From positions 1-12,152 of the forward strand of contig CAKSEL010000022.1 in NCBI GenBank assembly GCA_934446675.1: a stretch of 12,152 nt of DNA, written 5' to 3'. Below, piece after piece: positions 1 through 6,276 of this stretch; positions within the stretch are counted from its first letter, which is position 1, and every line of letters begins with the position of its first letter. Made by a program: the position numbers and the translations under genes. The notes beneath the pieces are model-generated. The model was not told the DNA's origin and made no database searches. It was given only the letters and a program-made list of their open reading frames with translations. The DNA is from an uncultured Eubacteriales bacterium (GTDB taxonomy: Bacteria > Bacillota > Clostridia > Oscillospirales > CAG-382).

Positions 1-40
1 CATATTTGGAGGATTTTTTTCACCGGTTAACCTTTTTTGA

Positions 41-70
41 ACCACGCGACTATCGCGTGGTTTTCTTTAT
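41..70 (+). terminator. Plus-strand intrinsic terminator at left edge
   Basis: A perfect 9-bp stem (ACCACGCGA at 41-49, TCGCGTGGT at 53-61) with a 3-nt loop is followed on the + strand by TTTTCTTTAT. Two of the three + frames hit a stop just before it (TAA at 28-30 and TGA at 38-40). It therefore probably ends a + strand gene whose body lies left of the window. On the minus strand the stem is not followed by a T-run, so it is read as one-directional. Confidence 0.75.
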
Positions 71-106
71 ACAAAAACCGGAGGACAAAAACCGTAGATC
101 CTCCGG
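71..106 (-). terminator. Terminator of the five-gene minus-strand operon
   Basis: On the minus strand, CCGGAGGA (99-106) and TCCTCCGG (78-85) form an 8-bp stem around a 13-nt loop, followed by TTTTTG (72-77). It lies 22 nt beyond the acetyltransferase stop codon and is the only clear minus-strand terminator below the operon promoter at 6050-6078. It therefore closes that transcription unit. Confidence 0.75.
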
Positions 107-128
107 AAATGCTCTTAATATTATAATG

Positions 129-761
129 TCAGCGCTTTATTACCTTGCAGTCGCCGAGAATTTCGGGTTTGTTTGCCATGGAATCGGCGTCGGTAAGAGT
201 GCGGATAACGCGGCAGGGGTTTCCTGCGGCAAAGCTGTTTGCGGGTATCGAACGTGTAACGACGCTTCCCGCGCCTATTACGCAGCCGTCGCCTATGGTA
301 ACGCCGGGAAGAATGGTTACGTTGGCGCATATCCAGCAGCGGTTGCCGACATGGACGGGTTTTGCGTAGCACAGACGTCTTGCTACGCCGTCGGGACACA
401 TAAGCTCTTTTCTTTCGTCCGCAAGCATCGGGTGCAGAGGAGTCGCTATGGTCACGTTGGGCCCGAAATCGCAGTTGTCGCCGATAGTGACCTCGGTATC
501 GTCCTGACAGGTGAAATTAAAGTTGAAAAAGGTATTGTTTCCTACTTTTGTATGCTTTCCGTAGTGGAAAGTAATAGGTCCCTGGAAATAGACGTTCTCG
601 CCCATTTCTCCGAGTATTTCGCGGATTATTTCCCCACGCGCCTCGGGCTGATACTCGGTAAGGCTGTTGTATTTCTGATTGAGCATATGCGTTCTTCTCT
701 TGATCTTAACGCGCCATTCGTCGTTGGGGCAAAACATTTCGCCGTTATTGTTTTCAAGCAT
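129..761 (-). CDS. Sugar/maltose-galactoside O-acetyltransferase, left-handed beta-helix
   Basis: This 210-residue protein belongs to the LbH_MAT_GAT (maltose/galactoside acetyltransferase, NodL/LacA-like) group, which moves acetyl from acetyl-CoA to a sugar hydroxyl in the cytoplasm. The N-terminal ~60 residues are helical (mac-domain-like, with motif EMGENVYFQGP at ~52-62). Hexapeptide repeats follow from residue ~70 (VGNNTFFN, IGDNCDFG). The catalytic His is probably H110 in the TPLHP motif, and W143 and the IGDGCVIGAGSVVTR coil complete the acyl-CoA face, ending in AAGNPCRVIR. The second hexapeptide Gly after W143 is Cys (WICAN rather than WIGGN), a small departure. The length is normal for the family. 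It is the last gene of the minus-strand operon, 26 nt after metY, with an AAAGG-like ribosome binding site about 10 nt from ATG. The exact sugar acceptor cannot be told from sequence. Confidence 0.88.
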   Translation of the reverse strand: MLENNNGEMFCPNDEWRVKIKRRTHMLNQKYNSLTEYQPEARGEIIREILGEMGENVYFQGPITFHYGKHTKVGNNTFFNFNFTCQDDTEVTIGDNCDFGPNVTIATPLHPMLADERKELMCPDGVARRLCYAKPVHVGNRCWICANVTILPGVTIGDGCVIGAGSVVTRSIPANSFAAGNPCRVIRTLTDADSMANKPEILGDCKVIKR

Positions 762-787
762 TTTTATTACGCCTTTCGTGAAATATT

Positions 788-2062
788 TTAAATCAGATCA
801 AGCGCCGCGCCGAGATCTTCTATAATATCGCCGGCGTGTTCGATTCCGACGGAAAGTCTGAGAAGATCGGGGCTTGTTCCGGCAGCCGTGAGCTGTTCGT
901 CGGTAAGCTGACGGTGGGTCGTGCTTGCAGGGTGGAGAATACAGGTGCGCGCGTCGGCAACGTGGGTTACTATCGCGGCAAGCTTAAGCGAATCCATGAA
1001 CTTTGTCGCAGCCTCTCTGCCGCCCTTTACGCCGAAAGCTATTACTCCGCAGGTTCCGTTAGGCATATACTTCTTTGCCCTCTCATAGTATTTGTCCGAC
1101 GGCAGGGACGGATATGTTATCCACGAAACCTTGGGGTGATCTTTCAGAAACTGCGCGACTTTAAGCGCGTTTTCGCAATGGCGTTCGACTCTGAGAGCAA
1201 GCGTTTCGAGTCCGATATTGAGAAGAAAAGAATTCTGCGGCGCCGGAATGGAGCCGAGATCTCTCATGACCTGCGCGAGAGCCTTTGTCATATATGCGCC
1301 CTTGCCGAATTTTTCGGTATAGATTATTCCGTGATACGACTCGTCGGGAGTAGTCAGGCAGGCAAACTTTTCGGGATACTTTTCCCAGTCGAAATTGCCG
1401 CTGTCAACTATGCAGCCGCCGACGCTTGTCGCATGGCCGTCCATATACTTTGTCGTGGAGTGCGTTACTATATCCGCGCCGAACTCAAACGGTCTGCAGT
1501 TTATCGGCGTCGGGAAAGTGTTGTCAACGATAAACGGAACGCCGTGGCTGTGAGCCGCCTTTGCAAACTGTTCAAAATCGATTATGTTGAGCGACGGGTT
1601 TGAAATGCTCTCCGCAAACAGCGCCTTGGTGTTGGGCTTAAATGCGGCGTTAAGCTCGTCGTCGGAGGCGTCCGGAGAAACGAAGGTAAAATCTATGCCC
1701 ATCTTTCTCATGGTAACGTTGAAAAGGTTGAAGGTTCCGCCGTAGATTGCCGAACAGCACACAACATGGTCGCCGGCAGAGCAGATATTGAACACTGCGT
1801 AGAAATTCGCCGCCTGTCCCGAACTTGTAAGCATTGCGGCAACTCCGCCCTCAAGGTCGCATATCTTTGCGGCAACCGCGTCGTTTGTGGGATTTGCAAG
1901 GCGCGTATAGAAATATCCCGACGCCTCAAGGTCGAAAAGCTTTCCCATAAGCTCGCTCGACTCGTACTTATATGTCGTGCTCTGGATTATCGGCAATACT
2001 CTCGGTTCGCCGTTCTTGGGTGTGTAACCCGACTGAATACATTTTGTTTCGATGTGTCTCAT
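788..2062 (-). CDS. metY: O-acetylhomoserine aminocarboxypropyltransferase (OAH sulfhydrylase)
   Basis: This is a cytoplasmic PLP enzyme of the Cys/Met-metabolism family (424 residues). It is expected to make homocysteine from O-acetylhomoserine and sulfide, and possibly cysteine from O-acetylserine. Family signatures are plain: the opening ETKCIQSGYTP, the active-site entry YFYTRLANPTNDAVAAKICDLEGG, the cofactor-site TSSGQAA, the DNTFPTP strand and the Schiff-base loop THSTTKYMDGHAT with K205 as the PLP lysine. The C-terminal HPASTTHRQL and LSVGIEHAGDIIEDL are also typical. The chosen start is the ATG at 2060-2062, preceded by AAAGGAAC about 7 nt upstream. A start at 2125 would add 21 basic residues, overlap the previous gene and lack family support. 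It lies 43 nt after the GH36 gene and 26 nt before the acetyltransferase gene, in the same operon. Separation from cystathionine gamma-synthase rests on overall signature match. Confidence 0.92.
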   Translation of the reverse strand: MRHIETKCIQSGYTPKNGEPRVLPIIQSTTYKYESSELMGKLFDLEASGYFYTRLANPTNDAVAAKICDLEGGVAAMLTSSGQAANFYAVFNICSAGDHVVCCSAIYGGTFNLFNVTMRKMGIDFTFVSPDASDDELNAAFKPNTKALFAESISNPSLNIIDFEQFAKAAHSHGVPFIVDNTFPTPINCRPFEFGADIVTHSTTKYMDGHATSVGGCIVDSGNFDWEKYPEKFACLTTPDESYHGIIYTEKFGKGAYMTKALAQVMRDLGSIPAPQNSFLLNIGLETLALRVERHCENALKVAQFLKDHPKVSWITYPSLPSDKYYERAKKYMPNGTCGVIAFGVKGGREAATKFMDSLKLAAIVTHVADARTCILHPASTTHRQLTDEQLTAAGTSPDLLRLSVGIEHAGDIIEDLGAALDLI

Positions 2063-2105
2063 GTTTTTGTGTTCCTTTCGCGAAATGTATATGCGTATAT
2101 GCTTT

Positions 2106-3884
2106 TTATGCCTTTGCCGCGTCAATGCTTACAAGTCCGCAGACCGGCACGTCTATTGTTTTTATTCCCGGCAGAAATTTCTCGGTAATGTCGCGCACAA
2201 GTTTTCCGGTGCAGTCGTATATCTTCATCTCGCCCATGGCTGCGTTTTCAATATTCAGCACAAGCCTTGCGTCGGGAGAAGCGTTTATAAGCTTTACGCT
2301 GCCGGAGATCTTTGTATCAATGATTTTATTCTTTGCATAGACTGCGGTGACGCTGTTGTTTTGGTCATACGAACGTATTACCGGATAGGCGTACTGCGGT
2401 TCGTGAGCCTCAAACTTTCCGCACTGGAGAGTCTTTGCGTTATCTCTTGCAAATTTCAGCCAGAATGCGCTCATGGCTTTGTGGTCGTCGGGAAGATCGT
2501 CAATGCGCATGGAATACTGTATTACGCCGAAGATTGAGTTGAGTATCTGCCATGCCGCGTCCTTTACGTCACAGTTTTTATCCCACATTATCATATCGGA
2601 ATGAACCGCGCTCTGTCCCGAAATTACTCTTATATCGGCAATGCCCACTCTGTTTGTAACGCCGTCGTGCGGACAGTCGGCAACGCGGAGCATATTTCCA
2701 AATCTGCGTATAACGGGACCGGTGTAGCTCTGTCTGAACTCTATCATTATATCGGGATTTATGCTTTGCAGCGCGTCCTTTACTCCCGTCATGAGGTTTT
2801 CAAGCGCGTCGCTTACGTTTGCAATGTCCATGCCCTCTTTGAAAGGCGTTTCGGGGAACGAGCAGAACGAATCTATAAAGTCGAGCTTGAAACCGTCAAG
2901 CTTATAATTCTCTGCAAAGTAAACGTACTTGTCGGTAATGCACTTTCTGACCTCTTTGTATCTCGGATCGAGAATTGCCGCTTTCAGGTCGTCGCGCATA
3001 CAGAGAACCTTGTCCGAAAACTTTTTGAAAAGCTCCGAATTATATCCCGCAAACGGCACGCCGAACCAGAGTATATATTTCATTCCGAGCTTATGCACGT
3101 TTTCGACGTGCTTTGCAAAGTCCGGGAATTTTTCCTCAGACACGTTCCAGTCGCCGGTATACGCATACCCTCTCATATTTCCGACAAGCTGCCAGCCGTC
3201 GTCCACTATAACCGAATCCATGCCGAGAGCCGCGGCGTTTTTGCACTCATGCTCTACGTTTTTGTCGTTTATGTCCTGATGATACGAGTACCATGTCGAG
3301 TACATGGGCATTCTCGCGGACTCCGGCACTTCCATAGGCTCTATTCCGCGTGACTTTTCCCAGTCGAGCCTTACCGCGTCAAGGCTGTCGCCAAACGGGC
3401 GCTTTACGGAATTTTCGCTTATTGTTATGCTGTAATCCTCAAGCGTCATGAGTTCGGAAAACTGTACCGAAACTTCAAAGGTAAATCTTCCGCCTATTTC
3501 TTCTTCAGAACCCGAATTTATGTTTATTCTTCTGCTTATTTCGCTTGCCCAGACGGTATGTACGGCATTTCCTCCGTCGTCAAGCACGCAGACTGCGGGA
3601 CAAGCCGTTGCAAGCGTTGTTGAAAAGCGTCCTTCGTTTCTCCATATCGTCGCCATGTTCTTGTTCATGCCCGAACACGGATACCAGAGATATTTTCCCG
3701 ACATCATTTCAAGCGAAAGTCTTGCCGTGAAACGGTATTCGGGCTTTGCGTCGCCTTTTTTCCATGAAAGCCTTATATTGTGTCTTACAGTGCCGTCGCC
3801 GTCGGTCTGTTTGTTATATTCGGCGTTTACGGCGAAATCGCAGAAAAATTTTACTTCTCCGAAGTCTTTTGACATTCTCTCCAT
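2106..3884 (-). CDS. GH36-type alpha-galactosidase-like glycoside hydrolase
   Basis: This 592-residue protein belongs to glycoside hydrolase clan GH-D, most like family 36 retaining alpha-galactosidases. Residues ~1-185 form an N-terminal beta-rich domain, ~190-485 a (beta/alpha)8 barrel, and ~490-592 a C-terminal beta domain. In the barrel, VIVDDGWQ (225-232) and YILWFGVPF are substrate-site strands. The likely nucleophile is D335 in GFKLDFID and the likely acid/base is D403 in RVADCPHD. EFRQSYTGP and SAVHSDMIMW are also typical of the group. It has no signal peptide, so it should act on imported oligosaccharides in the cytoplasm. It is shorter than classical ~720-residue GH36 enzymes because the N-terminal domain is trimmed. 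The start has a GGAGG site 8 nt upstream. It lies 24 nt after plsY in the operon. Substrate (galactose or another alpha-linked sugar) is inferred from family only. Confidence 0.85.
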   Translation of the reverse strand: MERMSKDFGEVKFFCDFAVNAEYNKQTDGDGTVRHNIRLSWKKGDAKPEYRFTARLSLEMMSGKYLWYPCSGMNKNMATIWRNEGRFSTTLATACPAVCVLDDGGNAVHTVWASEISRRININSGSEEEIGGRFTFEVSVQFSELMTLEDYSITISENSVKRPFGDSLDAVRLDWEKSRGIEPMEVPESARMPMYSTWYSYHQDINDKNVEHECKNAAALGMDSVIVDDGWQLVGNMRGYAYTGDWNVSEEKFPDFAKHVENVHKLGMKYILWFGVPFAGYNSELFKKFSDKVLCMRDDLKAAILDPRYKEVRKCITDKYVYFAENYKLDGFKLDFIDSFCSFPETPFKEGMDIANVSDALENLMTGVKDALQSINPDIMIEFRQSYTGPVIRRFGNMLRVADCPHDGVTNRVGIADIRVISGQSAVHSDMIMWDKNCDVKDAAWQILNSIFGVIQYSMRIDDLPDDHKAMSAFWLKFARDNAKTLQCGKFEAHEPQYAYPVIRSYDQNNSVTAVYAKNKIIDTKISGSVKLINASPDARLVLNIENAAMGEMKIYDCTGKLVRDITEKFLPGIKTIDVPVCGLVSIDAAKA

Positions 3885-3908
3885 AGTTTTTTCCTCCGTT
3901 TATGACGG

Positions 3909-4649
3909 TTATTTTTTATCTTCCGATGTCGTTTTTTTGCTCTTTTTAAATGAAAATTTCGATTCGGTGCCGTGCGCAAGCCTTGAAAGGTTTTCCCTAT
4001 GCTTCACAATAACTATGACCGCCATTACAAACGAAAACAGAAACGCAAATCCCCTGTGCGGAAGATCATTTTCGGGCGAAAACAGCGTCGTGTACGTAAG
4101 CAGCGGAAATACCGCAGCCGCAAGCACGGATCCGAGCGAAACATATCTTGAAAGCAGCACCGTAATGACAAACACGCCTATTACGCAAAGGAACACAAAG
4201 GGATTGAGCATGAGTATGACAGCAGCCGCGGTCGCAACGCCTTTGCCGCCTTTAAAGCCGTAATATGCCGGAAAAACATGACCTACCACGCAGAAAAGCC
4301 CGGTAAGATAGCCGCCGAAATTTATTCCCATCGCAAAACAGCCTATCGCGACGGCTGCAACGGCTTTGAGTATATCGCCGAGTATCGTGAGAAGCGCCGC
4401 CTTTTTGCCGTAGGTGCGCATCATGTTTGTAGTTCCGGCATTTTTGCTGCCGTAATTTCTTATATCCTCGTTATACATCTTCTTTGAAAGTATGAGTGCG
4501 AAATTGAACGAGCCGAAAAAATATCCTGTCAGCGCGCAGAGCAGTCCGCCCGCGATAAAGAACGCCGTCGCAAAGCCTCCCGACACATTCTGCATTATAT
4601 ATTGGGGTATAATTCCGAGACAGTACGCGTTTGCCAGCATTTCAAGCAT
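3909..4649 (-). CDS. plsY: Glycerol-3-phosphate acyltransferase PlsY
   Basis: PlsY is the membrane enzyme that transfers an acyl group from acyl-phosphate to glycerol-3-phosphate, the first acylation step of phospholipid synthesis. All three conserved cytoplasmic motifs are visible in the 246 residues: GSKNAGTTN (67-75), the GH..FP....FKGGKGVAT block (123-140) and KHRENLSRLAHGTE (216-229). Between them lie five or so hydrophobic segments. The protein carries ~30 extra N-terminal residues and a basic tail (KKSKK...EDKK) compared with the usual ~200 residues. The start ATG at 4649 has AAGGAG about 9 nt upstream, which supports the long N-terminus, although an ATG three codons in cannot be excluded. 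It is the second gene of the operon, 46 nt after the AI-2E-family gene. The partner gene plsX is not in the window. Confidence 0.96.
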   Translation of the reverse strand: MLEMLANAYCLGIIPQYIMQNVSGGFATAFFIAGGLLCALTGYFFGSFNFALILSKKMYNEDIRNYGSKNAGTTNMMRTYGKKAALLTILGDILKAVAAVAIGCFAMGINFGGYLTGLFCVVGHVFPAYYGFKGGKGVATAAAVILMLNPFVFLCVIGVFVITVLLSRYVSLGSVLAAAVFPLLTYTTLFSPENDLPHRGFAFLFSFVMAVIVIVKHRENLSRLAHGTESKFSFKKSKKTTSEDKK

Positions 4650-4695
4650 ATATCAACACTCCTTATTGTATATAAGTTTTTATTTTACGTTATTA

Positions 4696-5934
4696 TTATC
4701 CGTTTTTGCCGTCCTGCTCCGTACCCTGTCCGGCATTTTGTCCGACGTCCTGCACCGGCTGACACACGCCTGCGGCGGACGGATCTATCTCACCGCGCGA
4801 GAGTTTTTTGGTAATTACCGAATTTACGGTTCTCGAAACCTCCGCATGAATAAGCGCAAACAGCGGAACGGCTATAACCATGCCGACAACGCCGAACAGT
4901 CCGCCCATTATAAGCAGCGAGAAGATTACCCAGAACGACGAAACTCCCACTGCCTGCTTGAGTATCTTCGGACCTATGAAGTTGCCGTCTATCTGCTGAA
5001 GCACGAGTATGAACAGCGCAAACCACAGCGCCTTTACCGGATCGTTGAAGAAAATTATGATAAACGACGGAATTGCTCCGAGAAACGGTCCGAAATACGG
5101 TATTACGTTTGTCACGCCCACAACAAGGCTGACAAGCGGAGTGTACGGCATTTTGAGTATCGCAAGCCCCACAAAGCAAAGCAGTCCGATTATAAGCGAG
5201 TCAAGCAGCTTTCCGCCGATAAATCCGCCGAAATACGAGTGAGCCTCGAGCGTGTGGAAAATTATTCTGTCGGCGTGCTTTCTGGAAAATACCGAGTAAA
5301 GCAGTTTCTTTATCTGGCGTGCAAAAGTCTTTCTTTCGGCTACCATGTAAATTGAAATTATAAATCCGAGGACTATCTTCCACAGTCCCATCGCAAACGA
5401 CGAAACGCGTGCAATTACTATCGGGGAATACTGCGTTACAAGCTCCGTCGTCTTGCCGAGAAGGTCCGTTAACATTCCCTGAAGCTTTGACATTATTTCG
5501 GGAGGTATGAATTTGAGTTCGTCAGAGGCAAGCTTAAAAAGCTTTGTCAGGTGCTTGCCGTAGTCCTTGTACGTGTCTACAAAGCTGTTAAAGCTCAGCA
5601 CTATCTGCGGTATCATTATGTAGAAAAACAGCGTTATGCAGAGCAAAAAGATAATGTATGTGACTATCATTCCGCCGTGCCGTTTCCAGAAACCGAGCTT
5701 TGCCTTTGAAAATTTGCCGTCAAAGTAATTGCACACGGGGCAGAGTATGTACGCAAAGGCAAATCCCCAGAAAAACGGCGAAAGTATGCCCATAAGCTTT
5801 GAGCACCACGCGCCGAGAGGCACGGAATACACAAACATCATTATAAATATTATAATAACTGCGCTTACGCCGAGAGCATATGCCGCTATCGTGTTGTATT
5901 TCTTGTTCATCTCCGGTCTGAGGTCGTTTTTCAA
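4696..5934 (-). CDS. AI-2E/PerM family multispanning membrane transporter
   Basis: This is a 412-residue polytopic protein of the AI-2E transporter family (PF01594; TqsA/PerM/YtvI-type). Members are exporters or ion antiporters of varied substrate. Two N-terminal hydrophobic segments (~16-37, ~45-66) and one at ~89-110 precede a soluble helical stretch (~115-170). A bundle of further segments fills ~175-370. The family hallmarks NVIPYFGPFLGAIP (276-289) and DGNFIGPKIL (316-325) are intact. The C-terminal ~30 residues are polar and Gln/Gly-rich. The start is TTG at 5932-5934 with GGAGGG 6 nt upstream. The first in-frame ATG, 8 codons later, is ~30 nt from that site and is less likely. It is the first gene of the operon, with a 5' leader of about 108 nt. 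The substrate is unknown, and the family name should not be taken as proof of AI-2 transport. Confidence 0.92.
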   Translation of the reverse strand: MKNDLRPEMNKKYNTIAAYALGVSAVIIIFIMMFVYSVPLGAWCSKLMGILSPFFWGFAFAYILCPVCNYFDGKFSKAKLGFWKRHGGMIVTYIIFLLCITLFFYIMIPQIVLSFNSFVDTYKDYGKHLTKLFKLASDELKFIPPEIMSKLQGMLTDLLGKTTELVTQYSPIVIARVSSFAMGLWKIVLGFIISIYMVAERKTFARQIKKLLYSVFSRKHADRIIFHTLEAHSYFGGFIGGKLLDSLIIGLLCFVGLAILKMPYTPLVSLVVGVTNVIPYFGPFLGAIPSFIIIFFNDPVKALWFALFILVLQQIDGNFIGPKILKQAVGVSSFWVIFSLLIMGGLFGVVGMVIAVPLFALIHAEVSRTVNSVITKKLSRGEIDPSAAGVCQPVQDVGQNAGQGTEQDGKNG

Positions 5935-5980
5935 ATCTAACCCTCCGTTTTTATATGTATTTGTAAGTTAATGCCGCAAA

Positions 5981-6018
5981 TGCCTGTTTTGTTACATTTT
6001 TAAGTGTGCAAACAGGCA
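5981..6018 (-). other. Inverted repeat in the 5' leader of the operon
   Basis: TGCCTGTTT (5981-5989) and AAACAGGCA (6010-6018) form a perfect 9-bp inverted repeat around a 20-nt loop, inside the predicted leader between the promoter and the TTG start codon. It has no T-run on either strand, so it is not an intrinsic terminator. It could be an RNA stem or an operator for a dimeric protein. No known riboswitch consensus was recognised. Confidence 0.5.
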
Positions 6019-6049
6019 AAACTGCCCGCAGTTTAATAAGTACACCGGT

Positions 6050-6078
6050 ATTTTACCACAATTTTGCGCCGCTTTCAA
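6050..6078 (-). promoter_or_regulatory. Promoter of the five-gene minus-strand operon
   Basis: On the minus strand, a -35 TTGAAA (6073-6078) is followed by a 17-nt spacer and a -10 TAAAAT (6050-6055) preceded by TGTGG, giving an extended TGn -10. Transcription should start near 6043, about 108 nt before the TTG start codon. The same core occurs upstream of the AraC gene at 10944-10972. Confidence 0.8.
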
Positions 6079-6213
6079 TACATTTGCAAAGACGGTAAAA
6101 ATTTTTTTGCGGAAATTGCCGCCGACAGAACGAAAAGTCATATTTACGTCCTTATTTTTTGCAGCCTCTGCGCAAAATCCGAAAAAAGTTCCACATATGC
6201 GCATTGCCCATTC

Positions 6214-6242
6214 TTGCAATGAAACATTTGCGCAAATATAAT
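6214..6242 (+). promoter_or_regulatory. Promoter of the secreted phosphoesterase gene
   Basis: TTGCAA (6214-6219), a 17-nt spacer and a consensus TATAAT (6237-6242) lie 34 nt before the start codon, so the leader would be about 28 nt. A perfect 12-bp palindrome, ATTTGCGCAAAT (6226-6237), fills the spacer next to the -10. A 6-bp inverted repeat CATTGC/GCAATG (6202-6221) overlaps the -35. Both could be operator sites. Confidence 0.78.
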
Positions 6243-6276
6243 TGAGTTACACAATAATACAAAAGGAGAAAAAGCT

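Noticed and set aside
6..791. 261-codon open frame on the + strand opposite the acetyltransferase gene
   Set aside because: It starts at TTG without support, runs through the terminator hairpins at 41-106, and its product is low-complexity and unlike any family. The minus strand has a full hexapeptide acetyltransferase.
836..1603. Long + strand open frames opposite metY, the GH36 gene and plsY (e.g. 836-1603, 2601-3353, 3448-4263)
   Set aside because: They mirror the codon pattern of strongly recognisable minus-strand genes, lack ribosome binding sites and give no family motifs.
4696..5934. Quorum-sensing AI-2 export role for the permease
   Set aside because: The family name is historical and members have varied substrates. 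No luxS or lsr genes are nearby.
5935..6043. T-box, SAM or other riboswitch controlling the operon that contains metY
   Set aside because: No T-box core, SAM-I-like junction or antiterminator/terminator pair is visible. The only structure is a simple 9-bp inverted repeat.
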